Assembly (NCBI RefSeq): GCF_024704365.1
Contig: NZ_JAJDFY010000001.1
Coordinates: 1,283,001 to 1,347,000 of the forward strand
DNA: 64,000 bases
Reading direction: 5' to 3'
Source of the DNA: Thermomonas sp. S9
Lineage (GTDB): Bacteria > Pseudomonadota > Gammaproteobacteria > Xanthomonadales > Xanthomonadaceae
Position numbers and translations under genes: made by a program. The notes below the pieces were generated by a model. That model did not search any database, had not been told where the DNA came from, and saw nothing but the letters and a program-made list of their open reading frames with translations. The first letter of the stretch is position 1; each line of letters starts with the position of its first letter. Of this stretch, positions 1 through 10,500 are shown in pieces.

Positions 1-25
1 GTCCTTCTACGCGCCGAGCCCCGTC

Positions 26-844
26 ATGCGCACCGCACCATCGCTTTCCGATCTGCGTGTCTCGCTCGTCCAGGGCGAGACACGCTGGCACGACCCGGAC
101 GCCAACCGCGCCTATTACGGTGCGCTGATCGCGCCGCTGCATGGCCTCACCGACCTGGTGGTGCTGCCGGAGACCTTCACCAGCGGCTTCTCGAACGAGG
201 CCATCGCCAATGCCGAAGGCATGGACGGCCCGACCGTGGCCTGGCTGCGCGCGCAGGCGGCGGCGCTGGATGCGGCGATCGCCGGCAGCGTGCAGATCCG
301 CACGCCGCAGGGTGTGTTCAACCGGCTGTTGTTTGCCACTCCGGACGGCAAGCTTGCGCATTACGACAAGCGCCATCTGTTCACCTTCGCCTGCGAACAC
401 GAGCGCTACGCGCCCGGGCGCGAGCGCGTGGTGGTGGAGTGGAAGCGCTGGCGGATCCTGCTGCAGGTCTGCTACGACCTGCGATTCCCGGTGTTCTCGC
501 GCAACCGCTTCGACCCGGCGCGCGCCGGCCTGGCCGACTACGACCTCGCGCTGTACGTCGCCAACTGGCCGTCGCCGCGCGCCTATGCCTGGCAGACCCT
601 GCTGCGTGCGCGCGCGATCGAGAACCTGTGCTTCGTCGTCGGCGTGAACCGGGTCGGCAGCGACGGCAATGGCCTGCACTACAGCGGCAACAGTGCAGTG
701 ATCGACTTCCTCGGCCAGCCGGTCAGCGAATGCATGGACGAGCCGGTGGTGGTCACCACCACGTTGCAGGCGGCCGAGCTGCTGGCGCACCGCCAGCGCT
801 TCCCGGCGCTGCAGGACGCCGATGGGTTCGATCTGCGCGCTTGA
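26..844 (+). CDS. Nitrilase-family amidohydrolase (omega-amidase-like)
   Basis: The 272-residue product is a carbon-nitrogen hydrolase. The catalytic triad is visible: Glu49 in LPETF, Lys115 in HYDKRHLF and Cys149 in QVCYDLRFP. The family cleaves amides or nitriles through a thioester on the cysteine. The [14 protein letters not shown] block and the length resemble YafV-type omega-amidases, which hydrolyse 2-oxoglutaramate or 2-oxosuccinamate made by glutamine or methionine aminotransferases. No signal peptide is seen, so it should be cytoplasmic. The frame is open back to the window edge, so the start is the first ATG, not a proven one. The specific substrate is inferred from family resemblance. 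Confidence 0.85.
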   Translation: MRTAPSLSDLRVSLVQGETRWHDPDANRAYYGALIAPLHGLTDLVVLPETFTSGFSNEAIANAEGMDGPTVAWLRAQAAALDAAIAGSVQIRTPQGVFNRLLFATPDGKLAHYDKRHLFTFACEHERYAPGRERVVVEWKRWRILLQVCYDLRFPVFSRNRFDPARAGLADYDLALYVANWPSPRAYAWQTLLRARAIENLCFVVGVNRVGSDGNGLHYSGNSAVIDFLGQPVSECMDEPVVVTTTLQAAELLAHRQRFPALQDADGFDLRA

Positions 845-993
845 GCCGGGCGCGCTGCATCCACGCGGGCGACCCTGCACGTAGCGGAAACCCGGATGCC
901 GTTAGCATGCCGCTACCGTCTCCAATCCAGACGCCCGCGGCCATGCGTCCGGAGCGGTCCTTTCCATTCCCCGCCAACCCCCAGGAGTCCCAC

Positions 994-1494
994 ATGTCCA
1001 GCGTCACCCTGAAAGGCAACCCGGTCCGCGTCGGCGGCCAGCTTCCGGCCGTCGGCAGCAAGGCCCCGGCGTTCACCCTGGTCGGTACCGACCTGTCCGA
1101 TCGCTCGCTCACCGACTTCGCCGGCAAGCGCAAGCTGCTCAACATCTTCCCGAGCGTGGATACCGGCGTGTGCGCCGCGTCGGTGCGCCATTTCAACCAG
1201 GACGCCGCCAAGCTGGCCGATACCGTCGTACTGTGCATCTCCGCCGACCTGCCGTTCGCGCAGGCGCGCTTCTGCGGCGCGGAGGGCATCGACAACGTGG
1301 TGATGCTGTCCACCCTGCGCGGCGGCGCGTTCCTGCGCGACTACGGCGTGGCGCTGGAGGATGGCCCGCTGGCCGGGCTGGCCGCGCGCGCGGTGGTCGT
1401 GCTGGATGCCGACGACACCGTGCGCTACGTCCAGCTGGTGCCGGAGATCACCCAGGAACCGGACTACGCCGCCGCGCTGGCCGCACTGGGCTGA
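994..1494 (+). CDS. tpx: Thiol peroxidase Tpx
   Basis: This 166-residue atypical 2-Cys peroxiredoxin reduces H2O2 and alkyl hydroperoxides with thioredoxin as electron donor. The peroxidatic cysteine is Cys60 in SVDTGVC and the resolving cysteine is Cys94 in ARFCGAEG, the same spacing as in E. coli Tpx. The N-terminal VTLKGNPV strand is typical. AGGAG lies about 8 bases upstream of the ATG, which fixes the start although the frame is open far upstream. It stands alone, followed by the palindromic repeat region. Confidence 0.95.
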   Translation: MSSVTLKGNPVRVGGQLPAVGSKAPAFTLVGTDLSDRSLTDFAGKRKLLNIFPSVDTGVCAASVRHFNQDAAKLADTVVLCISADLPFAQARFCGAEGIDNVVMLSTLRGGAFLRDYGVALEDGPLAGLAARAVVVLDADDTVRYVQLVPEITQEPDYAAALAALG

Positions 1495-1591
1495 CGCCGG
1501 GGCGGGGTTTCCCCGTTCGCGGCCCTTCGGTCCGTTCGTCGTTTGCCTGCGATGCCTTGTCCACCCTGAGGCCCGTCGCCTGCAATGGCCC

Positions 1592-1677
1592 GTCCACCCG
1601 TTCGTCCTGAGCCTGTCGAAGGATGAACGGGGCGGCGGGCCCGCCCGTGGTTCGACAGGCTCAGCACGAACGGGCTT
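1592..1677. repeat. 86-bp palindromic intergenic repeat, copy 1
   Basis: The element contains two inverted arms of about 24 bases built on CCCGTTCGTCCTGAGCCTGT followed by CGAA. Between them lies a GC-rich stretch with its own GGGCGGCGGGCCCGCCC palindrome. The two arms differ at one or two positions. A second copy at 1771-1856 is identical except at one base. Such repeats give spurious translated peptides (SLSKDE, STGSARTG) in many proteobacterial genomes, including Xanthomonadaceae. They behave like REP or mini-transposable palindromes. No transposase is present here. Confidence 0.9.
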
Positions 1678-1770
1678 TCGAGATGCGCCAATAACGGGCT
1701 CGCGGCGTGCGCATCGAGCCGGCGTTCGTGAACTCGCCGCAGCGTGCTCGGATGACGAATCCGCTTCCGC

Positions 1771-1856
1771 GTCCACCCGTTCGTCCTGAGCCTGTCGAAG
1801 GATGAACGGGGCGGCGGGCCCGCCCGTGGTTCGACAGGCTCACCACGAACGGGCTT
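1771..1856. repeat. 86-bp palindromic intergenic repeat, copy 2
   Basis: This is a direct copy of the 1592-1677 element with a single substitution (CAGCAC to CACCAC in the right arm). It lies 93 bases downstream of copy 1 in the same orientation. Together the two copies fill most of the 409-base gap between tpx (plus strand) and the pirin gene (minus strand, converging). Transcripts from either side would fold into a strong stem here, so a terminator-like role for the converging genes is possible but not shown. Confidence 0.9.
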
Positions 1857-1903
1857 GGACACCAGCACCAACGCCAAGCCGCAACCCGCGCGGCCGTGGA
1901 GCG

Positions 1904-2779
1904 TCAGGAGGCGAGGGTGCCGAAACGGTCGCTGTTGAAATCCGCGATGGCCTGCAGGATTTCCTGCTGGCTGTTCATCACGAACGGGCCGTAGCCGACC
2001 ACCGGCTCGTCGATCGGCTCGCCGGCGAGCAGCAGCAGCTTGGCATCGCCGCTGGTCTCGATCGTGACGCCGGTGCCCGCGGTGGACAGCGTGGCCATCT
2101 GCGCCGGGCGCAGCACCTGCGTGCCGTTCAGCTGGATGGTGCCGTCCAGCACCACCAGCAGCGTGGTCCAGCCCTCCGGCTGCGGCAGTTCCACCGTCTT
2201 GCCGGCGGCCAGGCGCAGATCCCACACGTTCATCGGGGTGAAGGTGCGCGCAGGGCCGCGCCGCTGGCCCGCGTATTCGCCGGCGATGATGCGCGCGCTG
2301 CCGGCGCCGTCCGCCAGTGCGACCGCCGGGATCTGCGCGTCCAGGATGCTCTGATAGCCGGGTGGGCCGAGTTTGTGTCTGGCAGGCAGGTTCACCCACA
2401 GCTGCACCATCTCGAACGGCCCGCCCTTTGCCGCGTAAGCGGCGGAGTGGAACTCCTCGTGCAGGATGCCGCCGGCGGCGGTCATCCACTGTACGTCGCC
2501 CGGGCCGATCACGCCGCCGTTGCCGGCGGAGTCGCGGTGCTCCACTTCGCCCGCGTACACGATGGTCACGGTCTCGAACCCGCGGTGCGGGTGCTGGCCG
2601 ACGCCGCGGCGCTCGGTGGTCGGTTCGAAGCGGGTGGGGGCCGCATAGTCCAGCAGCAGGAACGGGCTGCGCGTTGCCACCCCGGGGCCGCTGTAGCCGA
2701 ACATCCCATGCACGGGGAAGCCGTTGCCGACCCAGTGGCGGCCGGGGGCGCTGGTGATGCCGAGGATCTGCTTGCGCAT
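1904..2779 (-). CDS. Pirin family protein
   Basis: This is a 291-residue bicupin. The N-terminal cupin carries the pirin metal-site pattern HPHRGFETVT plus a later VEHRDS, and DVQWMTAAGGILHEE follows, which is characteristic of the family. Pirins are iron-binding proteins; some have quercetinase activity and others act as redox-sensing cofactors, and the sequence does not say which applies. The frame runs on to 2911, but MRKQILGIT at 2779 is preceded by CAGGAG at good spacing and matches family N-termini. It is monocistronic and converges on tpx across the repeat region. Confidence 0.9.
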   Translation of the reverse strand: MRKQILGITSAPGRHWVGNGFPVHGMFGYSGPGVATRSPFLLLDYAAPTRFEPTTERRGVGQHPHRGFETVTIVYAGEVEHRDSAGNGGVIGPGDVQWMTAAGGILHEEFHSAAYAAKGGPFEMVQLWVNLPARHKLGPPGYQSILDAQIPAVALADGAGSARIIAGEYAGQRRGPARTFTPMNVWDLRLAAGKTVELPQPEGWTTLLVVLDGTIQLNGTQVLRPAQMATLSTAGTGVTIETSGDAKLLLLAGEPIDEPVVGYGPFVMNSQQEILQAIADFNSDRFGTLAS

Positions 2780-2911
2780 GGCGGGACTCCTGTGGCGGCG
2801 CGGGCCGGCGGGTAGGCCATGCAGGATGGGGCGGGCGGCGGCGGCGTTCAATTCCATCGCGCGGCGACGGATCGTTGCATCCATGTCGCCCTGCCGCGCG
2901 CCTGTCTGCAA

Positions 2912-3289
2912 TCACCTGGTGAAGCTGATCTCCAGCGCGCTGTAAAACGGCGCCTTCGGCGGCACGAACACGGTCTTGTCGCGCACGTAGCGCTGCAGGC
3001 AGATCGCCAGCGGCGAGCTGCCCTGGCGCCAGGTCTGCTGCACGCGGCCCTCGGCATCCAGGCGCATGACGATGGTGAACGCGGTGAAGTCGGTCTGCGG
3101 CCGGCCCAGGGCGCAGTCCACCACTCCGGCATTCAGCAGCGACTGCTGCGCGGCCAGCATCGCCGCGTGCGCCGGCCCGGTCACACTGGCCTCGTCGGCA
3201 TCGGCGAGGCGCTTGGCGTCGATGTAATCGAGATCGGCCGGGGCCGCCTGCGCGGCGGCCAGCCACAGACCGAGCAGCAGGGCGGACAT
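2912..3289 (-). CDS. Small secreted protein of unknown function
   Basis: The 125-residue product begins with a hydrophobic signal peptide ending in a clear AAAQAAPA cleavage site at about residue 15. The mature part has two cysteines (VVDCALG and AICLQRY), likely a periplasmic disulfide. The pattern FTIVMRLDAEGRV and the C-terminal PPKAPFYSALEISFTR loosely recall TonB C-terminal-like folds. The start lies 5 bases beyond the rluB stop, so it is probably the last gene of the scpA-scpB-rluB operon. I do not recognise a named family. Confidence 0.7.
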   Translation of the reverse strand: MSALLLGLWLAAAQAAPADLDYIDAKRLADADEASVTGPAHAAMLAAQQSLLNAGVVDCALGRPQTDFTAFTIVMRLDAEGRVQQTWRQGSSPLAICLQRYVRDKTVFVPPKAPFYSALEISFTR

Positions 3290-3293
3290 GGCC

Positions 3294-4812
3294 TCAGCGA
3301 TTCCCGCCGCGCGGGCCGCGGTGGCCACCGCCGGGCTTGCCGCCGGCCGGACGCGGGCCACGCGGGCCGGCGTTGCCGCCCGGGCGGCCGCCACCGCCGG
3401 GCTTGCCGCCGCGGGGCCGCTGCGACGCGGCGCCGTAGGGGTTGAAGCCGCCGCCGTGGGCGTGGTCGGAGGGGGAAGTGCGGGGCGTTGCCCGGATGGC
3501 CGTAGGGCTTGGGCGCGCGCTGCGGACGGGCCTCGCCTGCGCCACCGAAGCCGCTGCCCGGTGTCCGCGGCTTGCCGCCGAACTTCTTCGGCCCACGCTG
3601 GCCGGGATTGCGGTGGCCGGCCGGGCCGGTGTCCACCCCGTCCGGCACGTACCAGGTGCGCATCGCCGCCGGGTTCTCGCCGCGCTGCTCGCCTGGCTTC
3701 ATGCGTTGACCGGGCTGGCGCGGGCCCTTCACCTTCAGGCGCTTGTCGCGCTGCTGCGCGGCCATCTCGCCGGTGACAGTCAGGCCGCCGGCCTTGCGCG
3801 GCGCGGCGCGGCGGCCACGCTCCTCGCGGAACTGGTCGAAGCGGCGCAGCTCGCGGCCTTCATCGGCAGTGGTGTGGCCGCCCACGTAGCCGTGGCCGCG
3901 TGCGTTGCCGGCGACCACGGTCTTGCCCGCCTTGCGCTGGCCCAGTACCGGCATCAGCGTCAGCGCGGACGGTGTGCCGTCTTCCAGCCCGACCGCCTTG
4001 CGCAGCGCCTCGACCTCGGCCTGCGGCAGCTCCTGCGACTGCCCGCGCAGCAGCGGCTGCGGCAGGCGCACCTGGCCGTAGCGGATGCGCTTGAGGCGGC
4101 TGACCTGGCAGCCCTGCGATTCCCACAGCCGGCGCACCTCGCGGTTGCGGCCTTCCTTCAGCAGCACCCGGAACCAGTCGTGGCTGCCTTCGCCGGCGCC
4201 CTGGCCGCTGATACGCTCGATCTCGTCGAACCTGGCCGGGCCGTCCTCCAGCGCCACGCCGCGGGCGAGGCGGTCGACGATCTTGTCCGACACCGTTTCT
4301 TCGCCCTCCGGCGCGCGCACCCGGCAGACGTATTCGCGTTCGACCTCGTGGCTGGGATGCATCATCGCGTTGGCCAGCTCGCCGTCGGTGGTGAGCAGCA
4401 GCAGGCCGGTGGTGTTGATGTCGAGGCGGCCGATCGCGATCCAGCGCGCGCCCTTGAGCGCGGGCAGGGAATCGAAGATGGTCGGGCGGCCCTCGGGGTC
4501 CTCGCGGGTGGTGACCTCGCCTTCCGGCTTGTTGTACATCAGCACCCGCGGCGGGTCGGTCAGCGCGGTAGCCACGAAGGTGCGGCCGTCGATCTCGATC
4601 TTGTCGCCGCCGGTGATGCTCATCCCGGTCTGCGCGACCTCGCCGTTGACCTTCACCAGGCCATCGGCGATGCGTTGCTCCAGCGCCCGGCGTGAACCGA
4701 GGCCGGCCTGCGCCAGCACCTTGTGCAGGCGCTCGCTGATGCGCGGCGCTTCGGCGACGGGGGCGCCGCGCTTGAGGCTCAGCGGGCGGCGGGCGTGTTC
4801 CTTATTGCTCAT
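3294..4812 (-). CDS. rluB: 23S rRNA pseudouridine synthase RluB (frameshifted in this sequence)
   Basis: RluB makes pseudouridine 2605 in 23S rRNA helix 93. The product has an N-terminal S4 RNA-binding domain (RLHKVLAQAGLGSRRALEQR, about residues 27-73). The RsuA/RluB catalytic domain follows, with the Asp motif GRLDINTTGLLLLT. Like other xanthomonad RluB proteins it ends in a long Arg/Gly/Lys-rich tail. The frame breaks in the tail at the G run 3471-3475, where one extra base diverts it; removing it restores a Gly-rich end at 3294 and gives about 505 residues. The ATG overlaps the scpB stop by four bases. The break looks like a homopolymer error. Confidence 0.88.
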
Positions 4813-5540
4813 CTGTGTGCTCCGACGATGCGGCGTCCGCCTCGCCTCCATGGGGGGTCTTCGAAAGTGGGGGAAGTGGGATCAGCGTCGATTCCTGTTT
4901 CCGGCTGGTCCGGTGCCGCTGGCTCCGGGTCGGGAATCGGCCCCGGCCCGGCTTCCGCGCCGGCGGGGATCGCCGGCGCGAACGGCAGCTGCGGTTCGAG
5001 TTCGCCGATGTCGCGCAGTTCCGACAGCGGCGGCAGTTCATCCAGCCGCTTCAGGCCGAAGTAGTCGAGGAAGGTCTTGGTGGTGGCCAGCAGTTCGGGC
5101 TTGCCGGGCACGTCGCGGTGGCCGACCACGCGGATCCAGTCGCGCTCTTCCAGCGCCTTGATGATGCTGCTGTTGACGGTGACGCCGCGGATCTGCTCGA
5201 TCTCGCCGCGGGTGATCGGCTGACGGTAGGCGATCAGCGCCAGCGTCTCCAGGGTGGCGCGGGTGTACTTGGTCTGGCGCTCGGTCCACAGCCGCGCCAC
5301 CCACGGGTGGACGTCGGCCTTGACCTGGAAGCGCCAGCCGCTGGCCACCTCCACCAGTTCCACCCCGCGCCCGTCGCAGTCGGCGCGCAGCTGCTCCAGC
5401 GCGGCCTCCACGCTGCCTTCCGGCGCCGGCTCGTCGAGCGGGAACAGGCCCTTGAGCTGGACCAGGGCCAGCGGCTGGCTGGAGGCCAGCAGCGCGGCTT
5501 CGACGATGCGGTTGACGAGGGTCTGGTCGATCTCGGTCAT
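4809..5540 (-). CDS. scpB: Segregation and condensation protein B
   Basis: ScpB dimers bind ScpA, and the complex bridges the Smc heads in the bacterial condensin. The 243-residue product carries two winged-helix regions; the conserved core [28 protein letters not shown] and GRKELP-like GKPELLATT are all visible. A Pro/Ala/Asp-rich C-terminal tail follows from about residue 190. The start overlaps the scpA stop and the stop overlaps the rluB start, each by four bases, so the three genes are translationally coupled. Its partner smc lies 2 kb away on the other strand. Confidence 0.95.
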   Translation of the reverse strand: MTEIDQTLVNRIVEAALLASSQPLALVQLKGLFPLDEPAPEGSVEAALEQLRADCDGRGVELVEVASGWRFQVKADVHPWVARLWTERQTKYTRATLETLALIAYRQPITRGEIEQIRGVTVNSSIIKALEERDWIRVVGHRDVPGKPELLATTKTFLDYFGLKRLDELPPLSELRDIGELEPQLPFAPAIPAGAEAGPGPIPDPEPAAPDQPETGIDADPTSPTFEDPPWRRGGRRIVGAHR

Positions 5541-6451
5541 GCGTTCGGCTCGGTTGCGTCCTCGAATTCATCCGGCAGCTCGGAGACCGCCGGCGCGCCT
5601 TCGCCGGTGGCCAGCGATTTCACGTAGATCGGCGCCAGCGGCCCTTCCTGCACGATGTCCAGCAGCTGCTCCTTGGCCAGGGTCAGCAGGCCGAGGAAGG
5701 TCACCACCACGCCCAGCCGCCCTTCCTCCGGGGAGAACAGCGCCTCGAAGCGGTGGAACGCGCCGTCGGCCAGCCGCTCCAGCAGCTCGCCCATGCGCTG
5801 GCGCACGCTCAGGGTCTCGCGCTTGATCGCGTGCTTGCCCTGCAGTTCGGCGCGCTTGAGCACGTCGTGCAGGGCCAGCAGCAGCTCGCGCATGTCCACC
5901 GGCGGCGGCAGGCGCACGGCCGCGCGTTCGGGCACGTGGGCCGAGGCCACGCTGGTGTCGCGCTCCAGCCGCGGCAGGGTGTCCAGATCCTCGGCGGCCT
6001 TCTTGTAGCGCTCGTATTCCTGCAGCCGGCGCACCAGGTCGGCGCGCGGGTCCTCCTCCACGCCCTCTTCGCTGGGCGGGCGCGGCAGCAGCATCCGCGA
6101 CTTGATTTCGGCCAGGATCGCGGCCATGACCAGGTACTCGGCGGCCAGCTCGAAGCGCAGCTCGTGCATGGCCTGGATGTAGTCCACGTACTGTCGGGTG
6201 ATCTCGGCGACCGGGATGTCGAGGATGTCCAGGTTCTGCCGGCGGATCAGGTACAGCAGCAGGTCCAGCGGGCCCTCGAACGCGTCGAGGATGACCTCCA
6301 GCGCATCCGGCGGGATGTACAGGTCCTGCGGGATCTGCAGCACCGGCTGGCCGAGCACCACCGCCAGCGGCATTTCCTGCTGCTGGGGGCGCGGATCCGG
6401 GTTTTGCGCGGGGGCGTCGGCCACGGCGGCGACGCGGGATTCGGCGGTCAT
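5537..6451 (-). CDS. scpA: Segregation and condensation protein A
   Basis: ScpA is the kleisin subunit of the Smc-ScpAB complex that compacts and segregates the chromosome. The 304-residue product has a disordered N-terminal 40 residues. The hallmark [20 protein letters not shown] and the [12 protein letters not shown] and [11 protein letters not shown] blocks follow. A C-terminal winged helix ([11 protein letters not shown], residues about 250-280) contacts the Smc head. It is the first gene of the operon with scpB and rluB. No convincing promoter was found in the 315-base divergent gap to yciI. Confidence 0.95.
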   Translation of the reverse strand: MTAESRVAAVADAPAQNPDPRPQQQEMPLAVVLGQPVLQIPQDLYIPPDALEVILDAFEGPLDLLLYLIRRQNLDILDIPVAEITRQYVDYIQAMHELRFELAAEYLVMAAILAEIKSRMLLPRPPSEEGVEEDPRADLVRRLQEYERYKKAAEDLDTLPRLERDTSVASAHVPERAAVRLPPPVDMRELLLALHDVLKRAELQGKHAIKRETLSVRQRMGELLERLADGAFHRFEALFSPEEGRLGVVVTFLGLLTLAKEQLLDIVQEGPLAPIYVKSLATGEGAPAVSELPDEFEDATEPNA

Positions 6452-6766
6452 CGGGTTTGCGGCCCCCTCCGGGCCACAGCATGGATCTTCAGGATCGGAT
6501 CATCGGAAGCTTGCAGGCCGGGGTGCGGCCGGGCGTGTCGCGCTTGCTGCAATCCGCCATGCCTGCACGCCTGCGGCCCGCGCGGGACGGCATCGGAACA
6601 AGTGGCGGGAAGGCCGGATCGGCGGGCGCGGGGCGGCGTGGGGAGCCGGCTGGCCGCGCGGGCCGCAGGATCGGGCCGAACACGATGGATCAAGGGTACG
6701 GGCTGCCGGCGCGGCTGTCCACTGGGCACCACTACAATGCCGGCTCCGGTTCATGGAGGCAGTGGC
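6452..6766. other. Divergent intergenic region without a recognised gene
   Basis: The 315 bases separate the outward-reading scpA operon and yciI. I find no RNA gene, repeat or supported reading frame in them; the open frames crossing the region have no family resemblance. A TACAAT hexamer at 6733-6738, about 30 bases before the yciI ATG, could be its -10 element, but no good -35 box accompanies it. Confidence 0.5.
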
Positions 6767-7066
6767 ATGTGGTACGCGATCGAAGGCTACGACGGGCAGG
6801 ACGTGCTGGCGCAGCGGCTGGCCGCGCGCCCGGCGCATCTGGCGCGGCTGCAGGCGCTGCGCGATGCCGGCCGGCTGCTGCTGGCGGGCCCGTGCCCGGC
6901 GATCGACGCCGAGGATCCCGGCCCGGCCGGGTTCTCCGGCAGCCTGGTGGTGGCGGAGTTTCCCTCGCTGGAGGACGCCCGCGCCTGGGCCGACGCCGAT
7001 CCCTATGTCACCGCCGGCGTGTACGCGCGGGTCGAGGTGCGGCCGTTCCGCAAGGTGCTGCCATGA
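6767..7066 (+). CDS. yciI: YciI family protein
   Basis: The 99-residue product begins [10 protein letters not shown] and carries the family's [22 protein letters not shown] block with the conserved His24 and a central Gly-Phe-Ser-Gly segment, ending [13 protein letters not shown]. YciI-like proteins have a ferredoxin-like fold related to muconolactone isomerase; the biochemical role is unknown in most species. GGAGG lies 9 bases before the ATG. The stop overlaps the bolA start (ATGA), a pairing seen widely in proteobacteria. Confidence 0.9.
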   Translation: MWYAIEGYDGQDVLAQRLAARPAHLARLQALRDAGRLLLAGPCPAIDAEDPGPAGFSGSLVVAEFPSLEDARAWADADPYVTAGVYARVEVRPFRKVLP

Positions 7067-7374
7067 GCGCCGGCTGGAGCGAGGCCGACATCCCGCGGCT
7101 CAACCCGGCGCGGGTGGAGCGCATCCACGCGCTGCTCACCGCGGCGCTGGCGCCGCTGGCGCTCAAGGTGCACGACGACAGCCACAAGCACGCCGGGCAT
7201 GCCGGCGCGCGCGGCGGGCAGGGACACTTCCGGGTCGAGATCGTCAGCGCGGCGTTCGCCGGCAAGCCGCCGCTGGCCCGCCACCGCATGGTGTATGCCG
7301 CGCTGGGCACGATGATGCAGACCGACATCCACGCCCTGGCGATCGATGCGCGCCCGCCCGACGAGGCCGGCTAG
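7063..7374 (+). CDS. bolA: BolA family protein
   Basis: The 103-residue product has the BolA fold signature. It has a helical N-terminus ([16 protein letters not shown]), [13 protein letters not shown], and a C-terminal [10 protein letters not shown] and [12 protein letters not shown]. BolA proteins pair with monothiol glutaredoxins to handle Fe-S clusters and affect cell shape and stress response. The histidines in [10 protein letters not shown] are the family's metal or cluster ligands. It is coupled to yciI by a four-base overlap. A TATACT hexamer follows at 7381-7386, in the gap before smc, and may belong to the smc promoter. Confidence 0.93.
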   Translation: MSAGWSEADIPRLNPARVERIHALLTAALAPLALKVHDDSHKHAGHAGARGGQGHFRVEIVSAAFAGKPPLARHRMVYAALGTMMQTDIHALAIDARPPDEAG

Positions 7375-7505
7375 CCCCGCTATACTCGCTGTCCGGCACC
7401 CGCGTGCCGCACGGTTTCCCTAGATAAAACAACCATTTAGGGGTCGATCCAGTCCAATTTCTGCAAGCGGCGCGCTGCAGGCGCCGCCGAGGTTCGCCGA
7501 CGCGC

Positions 7506-10500
7506 ATGCGCCTGTCCACCATCAAGCTGTCCGGCTTCAAGTCCTTCGTCGATCCGACCACGCTGCACCTGCCGACCAACCTCACGGGTATCGTCGGTCC
7601 GAACGGATGCGGCAAGTCCAACATCATCGACGCCATCCGCTGGGTGATGGGCGAGAACGCAGCCAGCCGCCTGCGCGGCGACTCCCTGGCGGACGTGATC
7701 TTCTCCGGCAGCGCGGGCCGCAAGCCGGTGTCGCAGGCCAGCGTCGAGCTGATCTTCGACAACAGCGACCATGCCATCGCCGGCGAATATGCGGCGTTCA
7801 ACGAGATTTCGGTCAAGCGCACGGTGAGCCGCGACGGCCAGAGCGCTTATTACCTCAATGGCGCGAAGTGTCGCCGGCGCGACATCACCGATCTGTTTCT
7901 CGGCACCGGTCTGGGGCCGCGCAGCTACTCGATCATCGAGCAGGGCATGATCACCCAGGTAATCGACGCCAAGCCGGAGGAATTGCGCGTCTATCTCGAG
8001 GAGGCAGCCGGCATCTCCAAGTACAAGGAGCGCCGCAGGGAGACCGAGACCCGCATCCGCCATACCCGCGAGAACCTCGACCGCCTCAACGACCTGCGCG
8101 AGGAAGTCGGCAAGCAGTTGCAGCATCTGGCCCGGCAGGCGCGCCAGGCGGAGCAATACACCGCGATCCAGGCCGAGCGCAAGGTCAAGGATGCGCAGTG
8201 GCGGGCGCTGGAGTTCCGCGCGCTGGATGCCCAGCTGCAGGCCCTGCGTGAGCAGCTGGCGCGCGAGGAAACCCGGCTGGAACAGCTGGTCGCCGAGCAG
8301 CGGCATGCCGAGAGCGAACTGGAGGCCGGGCGCGAGCGCCGCGAATCCGCCAGCGCGGCGCTGAACGCTGCGCAGGCCGAGGTCTACAAGGTTGGCGGCG
8401 TGCTGGCGCGGGTCGAGCAGCAGATCGCCCACCAGCGCGAGCTGGGCCAGCGCCTGCAGCGCGCGCGCGACGAGGCGCAGGCGGCGCTGGCGGAACTGGG
8501 GGGCCACATCAGCGGCGACGAGCAGAAGCTGGAGGCGCTGCGCGCCGCAGTGGACGAGGCGCAGCCGCGGCTGGAGGCCCTGCAGGACGAGGACATCCAG
8601 CGCCAGGACGCGCTGCGCGAGGTGGAGGCGCGGCTGGCCGAATGGCAGCAGCGCTGGGACGCCTACAGCCGCGACCAGGCCGACGCCGCGCGCGCCGGCG
8701 AGGTGGAGCGCATCCGCATCGAGCAGCTCGACCGCCAGATCCTGGACGCCGACCGCCGCCGTCAGCAGCTGCGCGACGAGCGCGCCGGGCTCGACCTCGA
8801 CGCGCTGGCAGAGACTTTCGAGCAGCTGCAGCTGCAGCACGAAACCCAGAAGGAATCGCTGGAAACGCTGACGGCCGAGGTCGAGGCGCGCAAACAGGCC
8901 AGCGCCGACGTGCAGGAGCGCCAGCGCCAGGTCCAGGCCGAGCTGGCCGAATTGCGCAAGCAGGCGCAGGCCGCGCGCGGCCGGCTGGCGTCGCTGGAGA
9001 CCCTGCAGGCGGCTGCGCTGGGGCAGGAACAGGGCGCCGCGCGCCAGTGGCTGCAGGCGCAGGGCCTGCTGGATGCCGCGCGCGTGGGCGAGCGCCTGCG
9101 GGTGGAGGCGGGCTGGGAGAACGCGGTCGAGGCCGCGCTGGGCCAGCTGATCGAAGCGGTGCTGGTGGACGCGCCGGAACAGCTGGTGGACGCGCTCGGC
9201 GAGCTTGGCGAGGGCCGGCTGGCGCTGGTGGCGGCCGCGGACGATGCCAGCACCTATCCGGCCACCTCGCTGGCGGCCAGGGTGCAGGGCCCGCGCGCGA
9301 TCCGGCGCCTGCTGGCGCGCCTGCACGCCGCCGATACCCTGGCGGAGGCGCGCGCGCTGCAGGCCACCCTGGGCGAGGGCGAATCGGTCATCACCCGCGG
9401 CGGCGAGCGCCTCGGCGCCGGCTGGGTGCGGATCGCACGTTCCGGCGCCGCCACCCAGGGCGCGCTGCTGCGCGAGAAGGAACTGCAGGCGCTGCGCGCG
9501 GCGATCGTGCAGCACCAGCAGCGCGAGCAGGCGCTGGAAGCGCAGTCGGCCGAACTGCGCCAGGCGCACCTCGTCGCCGAGCAGCAGCGCGAGGACGCGC
9601 AGCGCCAGCTCTACATGGCCCACCGCGGCGTGTCGGAACTGGCCGGCCAGCTGCAGGGCCAGCAGGGCCGGCTGGACGGCGCGCGCACCCGGATCGCCCG
9701 GATCGACACCGAGCTGGCGCAGATCGAGGAGGCGCTGGAAGCCAACAAGGAACAGGCGGCGCAAGCGCGCATCCGCATCGAGGATGCGCTGGGGCGCATG
9801 GGCAACCTCGAGTCCACCCGTCAGACCCTCGAGAACGAACGCCGCTACCTCACCGACAAGCGCGAAGCCGCGCGCACCGCCGCCCGCGAGGCGCGCGAGG
9901 CCGCGCATGCGCTGGCGCTGGCGCTGGAATCGCAGCGGGTGCAGATGGTCGCGCTGGCGCAGGCGCTGGAGCGCATGGGCGGCCAGCGCGGCCAGCTGGA
10001 TGCCCGCCTGGGCGAGCTGGCCGCGCAGCTGGCCGAGGGCGATGCCCCGGTGCAGGCGCTGGAGGCCGAGCGCCAGTCCGCGCTGGAGGAGCGCGTGCGC
10101 GTGGAGCGCGCGCTGGCGCAGGCGCGCTCGCAGCTGGAAGGCATCGATGCCGAGCTGCGCCAGCACGAGCAGGTACGCCAGCAGCGCGACGCGCAGGCGC
10201 TGGCGCAGCGCGAGGCGATTTCCCAGCACCGGCTGGAGCAGCAGGCCCTGCTGCTGAAGGCCGAGCAGTTCACCGCCGCGATCGCCGAAGCCGGCTTCGA
10301 ACTGCAGGACCTGGTCAACGCGCTGCCCGAGGACGCCGCCGCGGCGCAGTGGGAGCGCGCGGTGGCCGAACTGGACGCGCGCCTGCGGCGGCTGGAGCCG
10401 GTCAACCTCGCCGCGATCGCCGAGCACGCCGAGGCCGCCCAGCGCAAGGAATACCTGGACGCGCAGGACGCCGACCTCAGCGCCGCGCTGGAGACCCTGG

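Noticed and set aside
881-916. GTAGCGG and CCGCTAC inverted arms upstream of tpx
   Set aside because: The arms are only seven bases with 22 bases between and are not tied to a promoter, so this is likely chance in GC-rich DNA.
1592-1856. Short coding frames inside the palindromic repeats
   Set aside because: The peptides (SLSKDE, STGSARTG) are translations of a non-coding repeat known to be over-annotated.
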